Assembly: GCA_002162755.1 (NCBI GenBank)
Contig: MAAS01000007.1
Span: 1-64,000 of the forward strand
Source of the DNA: Gammaproteobacteria bacterium 50_400_T64
GTDB taxonomy: Bacteria; Pseudomonadota; Gammaproteobacteria; Pseudomonadales; Porticoccaceae
Direction: 5' to 3'
DNA length: 64,000 nt
Each line of letters starts with the position of its first letter. The stretch's first letter is position 1. Under the pieces are notes generated by a model, which ran no database searches, was not told the DNA's origin, and worked only from the letters and a program-made list of their open reading frames with translations. The position numbers and the translations under genes were made by a program. Positions 8,310-18,612 of the stretch are shown one piece after another.

Positions 8310-9959
8310 ATGAGCGAAAACAACAAAGAGAATATACTTTCAGTTAGCGATCTATCTATTTGTTTTAAAACACGTAATGGATCAAGTAAAGCAGTCGATG
8401 ATGTCAGTTTTGAGGTGGCTCGAGGAGAAACACTCGCCATTGTTGGCGAGTCCGGCTCGGGTAAATCCGTCACCTGCTATAGCCTGCTGGGGCTCATTCC
8501 CCAGCCACCAGGGGTGATTGAAAGCGGTACAGCACAATTCAAAACCGGCGCTGAAAAACGCGACCTGCTAAGCAGTAATAAAGCCACCTTGCGCAGTTTG
8601 TTAGGCGACAAAATAGCCGTCATTTTTCAGGACCCAATGACCTGCCTGAATCCCTATTTAACGATTGGCGAACAACTGATCGAGCCACTCTGCCAGCACA
8701 AAAACAAGACCCGCACGCAGGCTCGCAAACGCGCCATTGAACTGCTAAAAGAGGTGGGCATTGACGATGCCGAAACTCGCTTTGGTAGCTATCCCCACGA
8801 ATTTTCGGGTGGTATGCGTCAACGGGTGATGATCGCCATGGCGCTGATTACCGAGCCAGAATTACTGATTGCCGACGAGCCCACCACGGCACTGGACGTC
8901 ACCATTCAGGCACAGATACTAGACCTGCTCGACGACCTGAAAAAACAGCGCAATATCGCCCTGATATTTATTTCCCACGACCTCAGCGTGGTCGCCAACA
9001 TTGCCGATAGAGTCGCGGTAATGCGCGCCGGGCAAATTGTCGAAACGGGCGAGACCCAACAAATATTCAAACGGCCCCAGCACCCCTACACTCAACAACT
9101 GCTCGCCTCTGTACCCAGCGGCCCAAAGCCAACGCAGGCCTTTCAACCCGGCCCCGAAGAACAGCCCCTGTTAAAGGTCGAACATTTAAAAACTGTTTTT
9201 GAACAGGGCAAGTCTGGGTTTTTCGCACCCCGGCCCGCGCCGACAATCGCGGTTAATGATGTCTCGTTTGAATTACGCCATCACGAAATTCTCGGCCTGG
9301 TCGGTGAATCTGGCTCCGGCAAATCGACACTGGGGCGTTCGGTGATTCAACTGATCAAACCCACGTCGGGCAGCGTGCAACTCGACGGGCAAGAACTAAC
9401 ACAACTCAGCCCCAAGCAACTCAAGCCCCTACGACAACGCATGCAAATGATTTTTCAGGACCCCTACGCCTCGCTGAACCCCCGCATGACGGTCTTTGAT
9501 GCGCTTGCCGAGCCTTTGCTCTACCACCGCATTGCTACGCGCAAAAATGTGACTGCACAGGTACTCGCCTTGATGGACGATGTCGGCCTTGCTCAGGCCG
9601 ATATTCGCAAATATCCCCACGAATTTTCCGGCGGCCAGCGCCAACGCATCGCCATTGGCCGCGCCATTGCCACCAAGCCAGAACTGATTATTGCCGATGA
9701 ACCTGTTTCAGCGTTGGATGTCACCATTCAGGCGCAGATACTTGATTTGATTCTAAGGCTTGTGGAACAGCACAATCTAAGTATGCTGTTTATATCTCAC
9801 GACCTTTCAGTCGTTAGGTATATCGCAGATCGGGTATTAGTGATGCACAAGGGAAAATTAATTGAAAGTGGCGATACTGAAACACTGTGGGCAAATCCAA
9901 CCGAGACCTATACTCAGGCACTTTTCGCAGCGGTACCTCAACGTATAAATGAAAAATAG
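8310..9959 (+). CDS. fused dipeptide/oligopeptide ABC ATPase (OppD-OppF type)
   Basis: A 549-residue protein containing two complete ABC ATPase domains in tandem. Domain 1 has Walker A GESGSGKS, signature FSGGMRQR and Walker B LLIADEPTTAL. Domain 2 has GESGSGKST, FSGGQRQR and LIIADEPVSAL. This is the OppD+OppF fusion seen in YejF and GsiA. The OppF half includes FQDPYASLNPRM, and each half has the oligopeptide-type C-terminal extension. One polypeptide can therefore supply both nucleotide-binding sites for OppB/OppC. The ATG at 8310 has AAGGA at good spacing; a GTG at 8304 is less likely. Codon composition at both ends of the gene is more AT-rich than its middle. Confidence 0.93.
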   Translation: MSENNKENILSVSDLSICFKTRNGSSKAVDDVSFEVARGETLAIVGESGSGKSVTCYSLLGLIPQPPGVIESGTAQFKTGAEKRDLLSSNKATLRSLLGDKIAVIFQDPMTCLNPYLTIGEQLIEPLCQHKNKTRTQARKRAIELLKEVGIDDAETRFGSYPHEFSGGMRQRVMIAMALITEPELLIADEPTTALDVTIQAQILDLLDDLKKQRNIALIFISHDLSVVANIADRVAVMRAGQIVETGETQQIFKRPQHPYTQQLLASVPSGPKPTQAFQPGPEEQPLLKVEHLKTVFEQGKSGFFAPRPAPTIAVNDVSFELRHHEILGLVGESGSGKSTLGRSVIQLIKPTSGSVQLDGQELTQLSPKQLKPLRQRMQMIFQDPYASLNPRMTVFDALAEPLLYHRIATRKNVTAQVLALMDDVGLAQADIRKYPHEFSGGQRQRIAIGRAIATKPELIIADEPVSALDVTIQAQILDLILRLVEQHNLSMLFISHDLSVVRYIADRVLVMHKGKLIESGDTETLWANPTETYTQALFAAVPQRINEK

Positions 9960-10260
9960 ACTACAAAAGTTCATCACCAAAATTGCACGCAAGCCCGATA
10001 TGACGACCCCCTTATTTGGCAAAGAAGCTATCGATGATATTAATCTGATACGTCAGCGCCTGAAAGATGAGTTTGGAGAAACACCCCAGATCAGTGACCC
10101 TCGAATTCTGGAAGAACTCATTGACTGCGCATTTATATCAAAAGACGCCATTAGCCGATCACACATCCGCAAGTTAATGGAGTCTATTGGCGAGCCCTGG
10201 ATTAGCATTTACAACGCATCGAATCAGCGACGCATTGCCGACTGTGACGCACTGAAATAA
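9949..10260 (+). CDS. uncharacterised protein coupled to the opp operon
   Basis: A 103-residue protein whose start overlaps the end of the transporter ATPase gene by 11 bases in another frame, suggesting translational coupling. It is hydrophilic and probably helical, with no signal peptide, no membrane segment and no recognised motif. An alternative ATG at 10000 would shorten it to 86 residues. No ribosome binding site clearly supports either start. The stop is about 20 bases from the convergent xth gene. No function is assigned. Confidence 0.55.
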   Translation: MKNRLQKFITKIARKPDMTTPLFGKEAIDDINLIRQRLKDEFGETPQISDPRILEELIDCAFISKDAISRSHIRKLMESIGEPWISIYNASNQRRIADCDALK

Positions 10261-10281
10261 GGTGCGCATCTAAAATAGGCT

Positions 10282-11046
10282 CTACACAGAGAGGTCTAAC
10301 TGCACCGGGCAGTGATCCGAGCCCATCACATCATTAAGAATATCCACACCTTTCACACTCGTTTGTAAACTTTCAGATACCAGAAAATAATCGATGCGCC
10401 AGCCGACATTCTTTGCTCGCGCACCCGCCCGATAACTCCACCAACTGTATTTGATTTCTTCTGGACGCTGGTCGCGGAAAGTATCAACAAAACCTGCAGC
10501 GACAATATTATCTAAACCATCAATTTCTGCCTGAGTGTACCCAGCGCTTTTATTGTAGTTTGGCTTGGGCCTGGCAAGGTCGATATCTTTGTGGGCCACA
10601 TTTAAATCGCCGCAAACCACAACGGGCTTAATCGCTTCAAGCTGCTTTAAGTAAGCGAGGAAATCGGCATCCCATTGCTGGCGATAGTCGAGCCGCTTCA
10701 AACCGTTGCCAGAATTTGGCGTGTACACGGTGACAAGATAAAAAGCCTCGAATTCGGCAGCGATCACCCTACCCTCCTGATCATGCTCTTCTATGCCCAT
10801 ATCGTACTGCACTGACAAAGGCTTAGTTTTCGATAATACAGCGGTACCGGAATAACCCTTTTTCTCCGCCGAATTACTGTAGAGGTGATAGCCATTAATC
10901 TCCGCCAGTGCCTCGGCGACCTGATCATCCTGTGCCTTGGTTTCCTGCAGGCAAAGCACATCCGTCTCCATCGCCTCAAGGGCTTGCACAAAATCTTTCT
11001 TCATGGCGGCTCGAATACCATTCACATTCCAGGAAACTAAACGCAT
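10282..11046 (-). CDS. xth: exodeoxyribonuclease III (AP endonuclease)
   Basis: A 254-residue member of the exonuclease III/endonuclease-exonuclease-phosphatase family. It begins [14 protein letters not shown] (Asn8 and its loop shape the active site), then LCLQETKAQ with the metal-binding Glu, the [18 protein letters not shown] block with catalytic Asp/Asn and the LARPK element specific to ExoIII, a segment ending [10 protein letters not shown], and the closing [11 protein letters not shown] with catalytic His. It repairs abasic and 3'-blocked DNA ends. AGGA lies nine bases before the ATG. A perfect palindrome lies 18 bases upstream. The gene sits just downstream of the Wadjet operon on the same strand. 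Confidence 0.95.
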   Translation of the reverse strand: MRLVSWNVNGIRAAMKKDFVQALEAMETDVLCLQETKAQDDQVAEALAEINGYHLYSNSAEKKGYSGTAVLSKTKPLSVQYDMGIEEHDQEGRVIAAEFEAFYLVTVYTPNSGNGLKRLDYRQQWDADFLAYLKQLEAIKPVVVCGDLNVAHKDIDLARPKPNYNKSAGYTQAEIDGLDNIVAAGFVDTFRDQRPEEIKYSWWSYRAGARAKNVGWRIDYFLVSESLQTSVKGVDILNDVMGSDHCPVQLDLSV

Positions 11047-11063
11047 CGACTCTATATCCTATT

Positions 11064-11079
11064 GTTTAAGTGCTTAAAC
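11064..11079. promoter_or_regulatory. palindrome upstream of xth
   Basis: GTTTAAG-TG-CTTAAAC is a perfect 7-base inverted repeat with a two-base centre, 18 bases upstream of the xth start codon. The size and position fit a dimeric repressor operator overlapping the xth promoter. No T-run follows, so it is not an obvious terminator. The regulator is unknown. Confidence 0.35.
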
Positions 11080-11202
11080 GCTCGCCCATGGTAAACCCGG
11101 AAGCGAGTATTCCAAACCTATTTTCGCCCCGTCGCTCAATGCGACATCTTGAAATTCTCGTTATAGGGGTAGTCCGCTAGAATTTTTGGACAGGCCCAAA
11201 TT

Positions 11203-12366
11203 TTAATCCGCTTGTAAATCGCCCATAGCCACCACTTCTTGATCGACAAACTGCTGTGTCGTGCGCAACAAAGGTAAAAGTCTATTGTTCGCATAGGTGC
11301 AGTGGCTTGCCCCCGGGTCATGCTGCCGCTCTTTACCTGCCGCCTCAGCGCTGTGTGAAACACCGCGCTGATGATAGAGCAACATCGCCTTATAAGCCGG
11401 TTGCCATGCTTCTATACCTGTAAAGCTGCGCCCCAACGCTGCGAGTATTGCCATGCCGGAATAATCCAAATCACCCCAAAAATAGCACTCAATGACGGCG
11501 CTCCCCTCAGTAAACCACCAGTCTTCGAAGTCCAGAAAATTACTGTCATCGTAAGCATGCACATGGCTGAACTGTGTCGCCCCCCGGTGGCGAATACGAC
11601 TTGAGGCACCCCGAAAACCCGCACTGTTAACCAGGGTCATATTATCTAAAACAGAGTGTCGCCCTTGAACGGCAACAAGTTGTAAAAAAGTATCCTGGTT
11701 CTCAACAAACAAAACGCGTTTGGTTTTTTCCGCCATGGCGACCTGTATTAATAATGGCCGGGGCAATAAAAAAGTAACTGCGTTTGGCAATAAACGCAGC
11801 ACGAGCTCTTCGCGAGTATCGAGAAACTTAGAGTCAGCCCAAAAACACTGCGCCGACAGTGCTCGCAAAGTAATGGGTTGGCGCAAAAATATTGCTGCTC
11901 GCGCAAAGCCCGCTACAACTTCTGCTGCCGTTTTCCCTTGTCGTTGTATCGGCTTAGAGAGCAAGGCTTCACCACCTTCGACAAAGCTGCTCGCATAAGG
12001 TAACACCGCACTTTTCCAGCTGTCGGAGTAGGATTCCTTGCGGGGCCTTTGCAACCAATGCCGCAACAGCGCTTCAGCACCCGGCTCAAGTGTTAGCCGT
12101 GCTTTTTCATACACTTCAATGCCCGGCTTTTGGCGCACCGTTTTAATTGAAAAAACGCCGTATTCGTCAGCTAGAGAAACCAGCAGTGTCCATAGGTATT
12201 CGCTATTTTCACTACTGTAATCAAACAGTGGGGGCAGCGTCTTACTGTTAACCTGTAGGGGGCGTACGCGACCCTTCTCCAAGTTTGTGAGCAAGCGGTT
12301 AAGCAAGTCCAAAACAAAAGGATCCTGTAGATAAGCCGGCGGCGAAGGCAAGTTCGAATCAAGCAT
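11203..12366 (-). CDS. jetD: Wadjet nuclease subunit JetD
   Basis: A 387-residue JetD-type protein. The N-terminal ~200 residues correspond to the arm region of the family (DUF3322-like). The C-terminal half is a TOPRIM fold related to topoisomerase VI/Spo11: RVLFVENQDTF with metal-binding Glu222, and CYFWGDLDYSGM with the DxD pair Asp299/Asp301. In Wadjet, JetD cleaves plasmid DNA that the JetABC motor has extruded into a loop. The gene follows jetC on the same strand after 48 bases and ends the operon. The length is usual and all visible catalytic residues are present, so it should be active. Confidence 0.9.
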   Translation of the reverse strand: MLDSNLPSPPAYLQDPFVLDLLNRLLTNLEKGRVRPLQVNSKTLPPLFDYSSENSEYLWTLLVSLADEYGVFSIKTVRQKPGIEVYEKARLTLEPGAEALLRHWLQRPRKESYSDSWKSAVLPYASSFVEGGEALLSKPIQRQGKTAAEVVAGFARAAIFLRQPITLRALSAQCFWADSKFLDTREELVLRLLPNAVTFLLPRPLLIQVAMAEKTKRVLFVENQDTFLQLVAVQGRHSVLDNMTLVNSAGFRGASSRIRHRGATQFSHVHAYDDSNFLDFEDWWFTEGSAVIECYFWGDLDYSGMAILAALGRSFTGIEAWQPAYKAMLLYHQRGVSHSAEAAGKERQHDPGASHCTYANNRLLPLLRTTQQFVDQEVVAMGDLQAD

Positions 12367-12414
12367 CGCTATAGCCAGGCGCTATCTACGGACAGGGTTA
12401 TACAAGGCCGTAAG

Positions 12415-15400
12415 CTATAGATCATCCATAAAATCCAGCATCGCCTGGTTGCGAATGGTTTTGCGATGCCGCGCCCACAGGGCTTTTATTTTTTCCTGAT
12501 TACACACCTTTCTGTCGACCAGAACATGAGTATCCAACTCACCCACCTTTGTCGTCGCAGGGCATTTACTAAACACCACTTGATTGCTAATTAAATCTAA
12601 AAAGGGCCCAGACTTGCTGCTCGGCATGATGAAGATTAACTGCAGGCCCAAGGCCTCGGTGAGATAGTGAATCACCTCCCGGGAGCGGGCCTCATCCATT
12701 TTTGAAAAAGCTTCATCCACCAGCACCATACGACAGTGGGAGCTGCCCTCGTTAAAGCGAAAGGCCGAGGTCACCGCGGCCGAGCGTATAATATAGGCGG
12801 GCGTTTCTAGCTGACCACCGGAACCAGTACCGTATTTACTCAGTGCGATAGGCTCTTTATTTTCAGGCTTTTTAAAGATTTCATAATGGCGGTAAAGACG
12901 ATAGTCACTGATACGCCGCAATTCACGCAGAGCCGCCTGCTCGTCCTTATCGAGTAACATGGCCAGCAATTTGTCTCTCACACGGCAAGACTGCGGATTT
13001 AAATCAGCATCGAATAAAGAATTACCATCACCCAAATTGGGTAGCTTGACCACTTCTTTAAAGAAGCTCCAATACTCTTTAAATTCTGGCACCCACTCCC
13101 AGGCAAAGCTAAAGCGCTCCCGATCGGAACCAAAAACATGGTGCTCAAGCTCTTTATTGAGGTCTTCCAATATCCGCTTGCCATCATTAATAGATTGATA
13201 GATCGAGTGGCACAAATTACTCACAAAAGCGGTATTAAAACTGTCACGTAGAGCCGCCAGTTTTTCGGCTTTACCCACCAGCACATTATTTTTTAAAGCG
13301 TTGTGGACAGCCTTAAACTCGCCTGCCATTTTGGCAACATTCTTAAAGTAATCGCCTGTATGCTGTTCGCCGTGACCCATGGCATAAATAATATTATGGG
13401 CCATGCTCGCTATTTTATTATGCTCCATAGTCGCCTGAAACAAGGCTCTATCATGTTGATCTAATTGTTTAAAATAAGTGGCGTTTTCCTCCGCAAAGCT
13501 AAACTCGTCTTTCGCGTCACCAGCCTTTGCTTCAGCCTCTTGCAGTGCCGCTTCACTATCAAACTCGGGGTAATAGCTGGCGATGCCCGTTACCTTCGCC
13601 TCGCAGGTATCCCGAGCCTCTTGCAGAGCTTCCTTTTCAGCCACAGCGGTGTCAATGGAATGGCTAAAGTTGTTCTTTTTCTCATTTAAAGCCCCCAGGT
13701 TTTTACTGAGATCATTACCCCCTTTTTCAAGCTCATCGAGGGTTAAGGTCAGCGTGCCCATACGCGCTTCAAGCTCTTCAAAGTCGCTTAAATCAAGGTT
13801 TTGTAGCTGCTCTTCACTTTGTTGCCGGGCACGATAAAGCCTTAACATTTCTGTCAACAACTCACTGCACTGCACTGCTTTTACAGATTCTATAAGCTCA
13901 TACAGTCGTGCCGCCTGGCGGTATTCATCCTCTTGTTGTTGGCGCTGGTCCTGTAACTCATTCAGTTCTCGGCGCTTTGCTTCCAGCGCTCGCTGACGCG
14001 CACCCCGGCCAAACACCAGGTCGGCGTCATTAAGGTCGCAACGAAACATGGCGTAATTACCCGACCCCAGCCCGGCACTGGTCACGCCCCGGCGAGTTCG
14101 ACGCAAGCTCTCTTCGTCTTTCACTCGCAATACAGAGCCGTAGGAAGCCTGTAAATAATATTCAACAATCTTATGATCAAACGCCATCAGTTCGACAACG
14201 GAGTATTGTGCCAGAACAATTTTAGCGGCGTCACGCTGGGCTTTTTCACCTTGAATAATCCGGGCATTATTACGGCCACCCTTCATGCCCCGTACCACGC
14301 GAATGGCCTCCGCCTCATAGCTGGGCTCAACAATAATGGCAAAGCGCGCGCCACCCATGTAGCCCTCAATGGCCATTTGCCACTTGGGGTCAATGATTTC
14401 GACGAAGTCACAAAGCACGGCAGCACATGCCTGGGGACATTGATGATTAATCGCGTTAATAGCCGCTTCGACATGGGGAGGATAATTAATTTTATTGTGT
14501 TCGAGGCGCTGAATTTCTACTTGTTTACGCTCATAGCGCTCCCGACTTTGGCTCAGCTGGCGCTGCCTGTCATTACTCAGTGTTAGCACCTGGTCGCGGA
14601 TACTTTGCGGGGCACTACTGCGCTCAGCGCTGTGCAGCGCCAGGGCTAGATCACTGTGATGACGATCAAGTTGTTTGACCTGTTCAAGCTTGTGCTCTAG
14701 CGCACCGATGCCGACCCAGTCTTTCGTCATTAACTGCTGCATATCGAGCCCGGAATCCTCGGGGCCTTTTAATAACTGAGCAATCACATGATTCAGCGCC
14801 TTACTCTCCAGCGCCGGGATTTCTACACCGAGGGAATAGGTTTTTAATCTTTTTTGCAGCTGTTGTATGGCGTGATAGTTTTTTGCAAATTGCGGCTCTT
14901 GTTCCAGCAAAAACCGGGCATTCCTGACGAGGTTTTGCTCACAGTCCTCAAGTTCTTGCTCTAGCTGGTCTTTATCACGCAATGCCCCGATGCCACGACG
15001 CTGAGCGGCCAGGTCGACTAATTGACCATTGGCCGCGCGCTTGTGGTCTACGTTGTCCTGTATACCTTGCTCTGTTAGCGCAATAGCCTCTACGTTGAGA
15101 CGTTGCTGATCTTTTATGCCCAGGTAGGCCTGCTGCTTGACCCATACCTGGCGGCTAATCTCACAGTACTGACCCACACAATGGGCCAGCCAGTTATCGA
15201 TATAGGCTGCCGCATGGCTCTGTGCCAAGTCGAGGTTGTCCAGGGTTCGCTGAATGGCCTGGGTTTCCTCGTCCATGCTGTAAATGGTTTTCATCAATTC
15301 TGAAACTTGGCGAATATCTTCACTCAAATCTTTTGGTTCAAGAATTTCCCGCTCGACAAAAGCGCTAATACTTTTCACCGGTTTGTAGGCCATAAAATTG

Positions 15401-16053
15401 GCGAAGGTACGCGCCGCATGCTTGGCTTCACGATCCGAGACAGCACTGGGCAAACCCCGAAACGCCCCGTAAAGACGGCGTAAATAGGGCCCTTTTTTAT
15501 CGTAAACTTCTACCGCATCACTACCAAATTGCCGTTTCAAACGATGGGCAATGTCGGGTAACGGCACCACCATCTGCCCGGCGGGGTCCTCGCGTAGAAA
15601 ATCATCCAAACACAATTGTTGGTTGGGAATAATTAAAAACAACAATTCGTCTTGCCGCGCCTGACGACTGGTGCCGGAACCGTCCAAATGGGCACGGACA
15701 CACATCACTGCCGTAAAGACCTCCCCTGACTCGCCCTGCGTAGGATGAAAGATACCTGCCACATAGCCGTCGCAAGCCTGGGTGCGAGCATAACTGCCAT
15801 CATCACAACCGAGAACGTAGGACGCCAGGGTGCGAACCTGCTTACCACCACGACCTCTTTGGCTGGTTTCATCCTGCCCGGGGTTATAGGTGAAAAGATT
15901 TTCGTGGGCGGCCGTCATCAAGGATTGCAGGCCATCGGCCGCGGTGGTTTTACCCGAACCATTGCCGCCAGAAAATAAATTAATGGGGCCAAAATCAAAT
16001 TCAAGCGGAGGAATATTGCCCCAATTAAGGTAGATAACGCGCTTACAAAACAT
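12415..16053 (-). CDS. jetC: Wadjet SMC-like ATPase JetC (MukB/MksB type)
   Basis: A 1212-residue SMC-type ATPase. Walker [12 protein letters not shown] lies at residues 27-37. Long coiled-coil-forming segments flank a central hinge region. Near the C-terminus are the ABC signature GTGSGGQ and Walker [16 protein letters not shown], followed by [14 protein letters not shown]. This is the MukB-like motor of the Wadjet complex, which extrudes small circular DNA. The start overlaps the end of jetB by 11 bases, so translation is probably coupled. The protein is complete, with both halves of the split ATP-binding head intact. Confidence 0.93.
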   Translation of the reverse strand: MFCKRVIYLNWGNIPPLEFDFGPINLFSGGNGSGKTTAADGLQSLMTAAHENLFTYNPGQDETSQRGRGGKQVRTLASYVLGCDDGSYARTQACDGYVAGIFHPTQGESGEVFTAVMCVRAHLDGSGTSRQARQDELLFLIIPNQQLCLDDFLREDPAGQMVVPLPDIAHRLKRQFGSDAVEVYDKKGPYLRRLYGAFRGLPSAVSDREAKHAARTFANFMAYKPVKSISAFVEREILEPKDLSEDIRQVSELMKTIYSMDEETQAIQRTLDNLDLAQSHAAAYIDNWLAHCVGQYCEISRQVWVKQQAYLGIKDQQRLNVEAIALTEQGIQDNVDHKRAANGQLVDLAAQRRGIGALRDKDQLEQELEDCEQNLVRNARFLLEQEPQFAKNYHAIQQLQKRLKTYSLGVEIPALESKALNHVIAQLLKGPEDSGLDMQQLMTKDWVGIGALEHKLEQVKQLDRHHSDLALALHSAERSSAPQSIRDQVLTLSNDRQRQLSQSRERYERKQVEIQRLEHNKINYPPHVEAAINAINHQCPQACAAVLCDFVEIIDPKWQMAIEGYMGGARFAIIVEPSYEAEAIRVVRGMKGGRNNARIIQGEKAQRDAAKIVLAQYSVVELMAFDHKIVEYYLQASYGSVLRVKDEESLRRTRRGVTSAGLGSGNYAMFRCDLNDADLVFGRGARQRALEAKRRELNELQDQRQQQEDEYRQAARLYELIESVKAVQCSELLTEMLRLYRARQQSEEQLQNLDLSDFEELEARMGTLTLTLDELEKGGNDLSKNLGALNEKKNNFSHSIDTAVAEKEALQEARDTCEAKVTGIASYYPEFDSEAALQEAEAKAGDAKDEFSFAEENATYFKQLDQHDRALFQATMEHNKIASMAHNIIYAMGHGEQHTGDYFKNVAKMAGEFKAVHNALKNNVLVGKAEKLAALRDSFNTAFVSNLCHSIYQSINDGKRILEDLNKELEHHVFGSDRERFSFAWEWVPEFKEYWSFFKEVVKLPNLGDGNSLFDADLNPQSCRVRDKLLAMLLDKDEQAALRELRRISDYRLYRHYEIFKKPENKEPIALSKYGTGSGGQLETPAYIIRSAAVTSAFRFNEGSSHCRMVLVDEAFSKMDEARSREVIHYLTEALGLQLIFIMPSSKSGPFLDLISNQVVFSKCPATTKVGELDTHVLVDRKVCNQEKIKALWARHRKTIRNQAMLDFMDDL

Positions 16054-16753
16054 CTTTATCCCCCGCTACGCCCGAGTCGCTTAATACTGCGCCACCGGTT
16101 TCTTCGCTGCCGTTATTATCAGCGTCCTCTACTGGCGACAAACTGGCCAGCACCTCATCGCTAACGAAGCTGGTAATAGAGGGGTGAATGCTGATCCAGC
16201 CCTCGGCAAAATCTAATTCTTGATCACTGTTATAGCGAATCAAGCGCAGCTGGCGCAAACGTCTGAAGAGTTGTTTTCTCTCGCCGGCAGTATCGGGTAG
16301 CGGGCGCTTCAATAAGTTTTTATACGCCACCACCAGGCCTTCAAGGGCCAGCATCACACAGCCCTTGTCGTCCACCTGACCATCGCGCAGAGCCTGTTCG
16401 TACTCAACCCGCAACACTAAAATCAAGGCTATCTCTTGCTGGCCGGGGCGATGGCGAAAGCCGTTATTAAAGGCACTGTGGTCATCGTCGGCCATGCCCG
16501 GCACGACGGCACCCGGGGGGAAAATACGCACGAAACAAAAGCGACTGTCGTGTTGAATCCGCATTTTAATGACACTTAAATAATCTTCAAGCAAATCGCT
16601 GCATTGTAAATAACGGTCATAGAGCAGGCTTTCAATTTGGCTTTCGTCGCGACACAGCACGCCGTAATCAAGCAGGCGGATCACTAGTTCCGAGAAGTCT
16701 GCAGCGCTTATGGCTAGCTCAGCAAGACTCTCTTCAATTTTTTCTGCAAACAT
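16043..16753 (-). CDS. jetB: Wadjet subunit JetB (MukE-like)
   Basis: A 236-residue protein of the DUF4194/MukE-like winged-helix type. The central segment [16 protein letters not shown] and the later [14 protein letters not shown] match the family pattern. The last ~35 residues are acidic and low-complexity. JetB binds the kleisin JetA in the Wadjet motor. AAAGGAAC lies six bases upstream of the ATG. The 3' end overlaps jetC by 11 bases, while a 96-base gap separates it from jetA, unusually wide for this operon. Confidence 0.85.
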   Translation of the reverse strand: MFAEKIEESLAELAISAADFSELVIRLLDYGVLCRDESQIESLLYDRYLQCSDLLEDYLSVIKMRIQHDSRFCFVRIFPPGAVVPGMADDDHSAFNNGFRHRPGQQEIALILVLRVEYEQALRDGQVDDKGCVMLALEGLVVAYKNLLKRPLPDTAGERKQLFRRLRQLRLIRYNSDQELDFAEGWISIHPSITSFVSDEVLASLSPVEDADNNGSEETGGAVLSDSGVAGDKDVL

Positions 16754-16849
16754 AAGTTCCTTTAACCTGGGGGATTATTTCGCGGGGATAATAGTCATCA
16801 TTTCATTGTTTTCGGGCTGAGACAGCCGCTATAACTTACCTCGCCGCGA

Positions 16850-18319
16850 CTAGCCGCTAAGCGCCTGCTTCTTCGGCAGTAGTTCGATAATAAATTCATC
16901 GTAGTAAGTATAGTATTCGTTATCTTCGACACGTCGACCTGTGGCCTCAACACGAAACTCAAGCTCCGTACTAAGGCTGTTCATTGCGCCCACCTCGATT
17001 ACATGCGCCATGGCCAGTAGATCCTGAGCCTTATCAACCGTCAAAGCACGGGTCGAAATACGCTGCCCAGCACGTAGTGAATGCAGCACATAGTCTTTTA
17101 AATGGCTATTGTTAACCATAAAGGCCTGGTCGAGTAATTGTCGAATCATCAATTCCCGTTGCGCCTCTTTGTCGACCACTTGTTCGACCGCCAGTACATT
17201 GTCGACCCAGAGCCGGGACTGGCGCTCCTGCAATTTCAGGTGCTGGGGATCGATTAAATTTAATTTTACGCTGGCCATCGCGTCTGCCGCAGCATCCAAA
17301 CGCGTGGCATATTGCGCATCACTCAGGTCTGCCAACTCGGCACAAACCGCCAACAGGTCATTATTATGGCGGCTGTTCATATAACTGAGTTGGCGAATAA
17401 TAATATCAGCACGCCGGGTAAAACCGTGTAAAGCCCGACGCAAAGCCGGCAACATAATGTCTGCCGCATTACGCATACGCTGCTCAATGGTGTCGAGAAT
17501 AAACCACAGATAGGACTGCTCATCAGCACACAAGTCGGGCACTGTTCGCCGTAAATTAAGCTCCAGGTTTCTCTTGAAGTCCTTTGATTTACGGCGAATA
17601 CGCGCTACCACACGGCTGATATCTGCACGGTGTTTCTCAACGCTATCGGCCGACAAACGCACGGCAATATCGGGCTGAAAACGTTTTTCCATAAAATCAA
17701 AAAACTGCTCTGCCGCTTGCTGTGCTAATTGCTGAGACTCCACCTCGCGAACCAATTCGCGCTTACGTTCGTCAAGCTCGGCAATAACATCGGTAAAATC
17801 AGTAATAATGCGCTCGGAGTATTCGTAGGCATCGAGCAGATCGTAGACTTCGCCTCGGCTGAGTACGGCCTCCAGGGCATTTAAGGTGTTGCGGGTATTG
17901 CGATGGCGTGTGCGAATTTGCCGACTATCGGCCTCGAGTAACGCCTGGGCAAACACCCGTCCCAAACGCGTGAAGGGAAAGCTTGAATACAGGGTAGCGG
18001 CATCCACCTGGCGTTCGATCCAGCCACCGTCTAGCAGTTGTTTCAAAACCCAATTTGCCTGTTCACGGTGGTTTTTAAAGCGCGGCTCAGGGTCTTCGCC
18101 CGCTACCGCCGAAGCCTCATCATCAAAAATGTGTGCCAGGGGCCTGGCCAAAGACTCGCAGATAATTTCAAGTAACTGCTCGCGACTCAATGCCTGACCG
18201 TAATCCGCTTTGGAGCTGTATTGACGTTGATAGAGCAGGCACAGGCACTGCACCACCTGTTCGCGGTACTTGCCCGTTAGGGGTTTGAAGAAATGCCGAC
18301 GCGGCTCACTGAAAAACAT
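16850..18319 (-). CDS. jetA: Wadjet kleisin subunit JetA (MukF-like)
   Basis: A 489-residue, mostly helical protein. The N-terminus FFSEPRRHFFKPLTGKYREQ leads into a winged-helix-like region. The middle (about 170-400) is rich in charged helices, as in MukF/MksF kleisins, and the C-terminal domain ends in a Tyr-rich strand segment. Position as first gene of a jetA-jetB-jetC-jetD operon supports the assignment strongly. The N-terminus looks more like the DUF5716 group than DUF3375, but I cannot fix the Wadjet subtype by eye. No strong ribosome binding site precedes the ATG. Confidence 0.82.
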   Translation of the reverse strand: MFFSEPRRHFFKPLTGKYREQVVQCLCLLYQRQYSSKADYGQALSREQLLEIICESLARPLAHIFDDEASAVAGEDPEPRFKNHREQANWVLKQLLDGGWIERQVDAATLYSSFPFTRLGRVFAQALLEADSRQIRTRHRNTRNTLNALEAVLSRGEVYDLLDAYEYSERIITDFTDVIAELDERKRELVREVESQQLAQQAAEQFFDFMEKRFQPDIAVRLSADSVEKHRADISRVVARIRRKSKDFKRNLELNLRRTVPDLCADEQSYLWFILDTIEQRMRNAADIMLPALRRALHGFTRRADIIIRQLSYMNSRHNNDLLAVCAELADLSDAQYATRLDAAADAMASVKLNLIDPQHLKLQERQSRLWVDNVLAVEQVVDKEAQRELMIRQLLDQAFMVNNSHLKDYVLHSLRAGQRISTRALTVDKAQDLLAMAHVIEVGAMNSLSTELEFRVEATGRRVEDNEYYTYYDEFIIELLPKKQALSG

Positions 18320-18612
18320 AGGGCGGTATCATTGCGATGCAGGCTAAAAGAGAGGCTCGGTGAGCCGTTAAAACAGCCTACTACTCTAGCGCAAAAATAC
18401 TGTCCTGGGTATAAATCACGCTAAGAAAAATCTGGTTAAGGCGGGACGAAGCAGGTCTTCGCTCACCCGTTCGAAATATTACACCATGCATCGTCGATTT
18501 GAGGCGATAGGACTTTTTCACCCCGGCCTTACCACCTTCATTCATGGTGCGTTACACTAATTATTAATAGCAATTTCTCATCGGGAGCCGTTGCACGCGG
18601 AGAATAATAAAA

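Noticed and set aside
11136-11363. 75-codon minus-strand frame over the end of jetD
   Set aside because: It is a shadow of jetD in another frame with no protein-like features.
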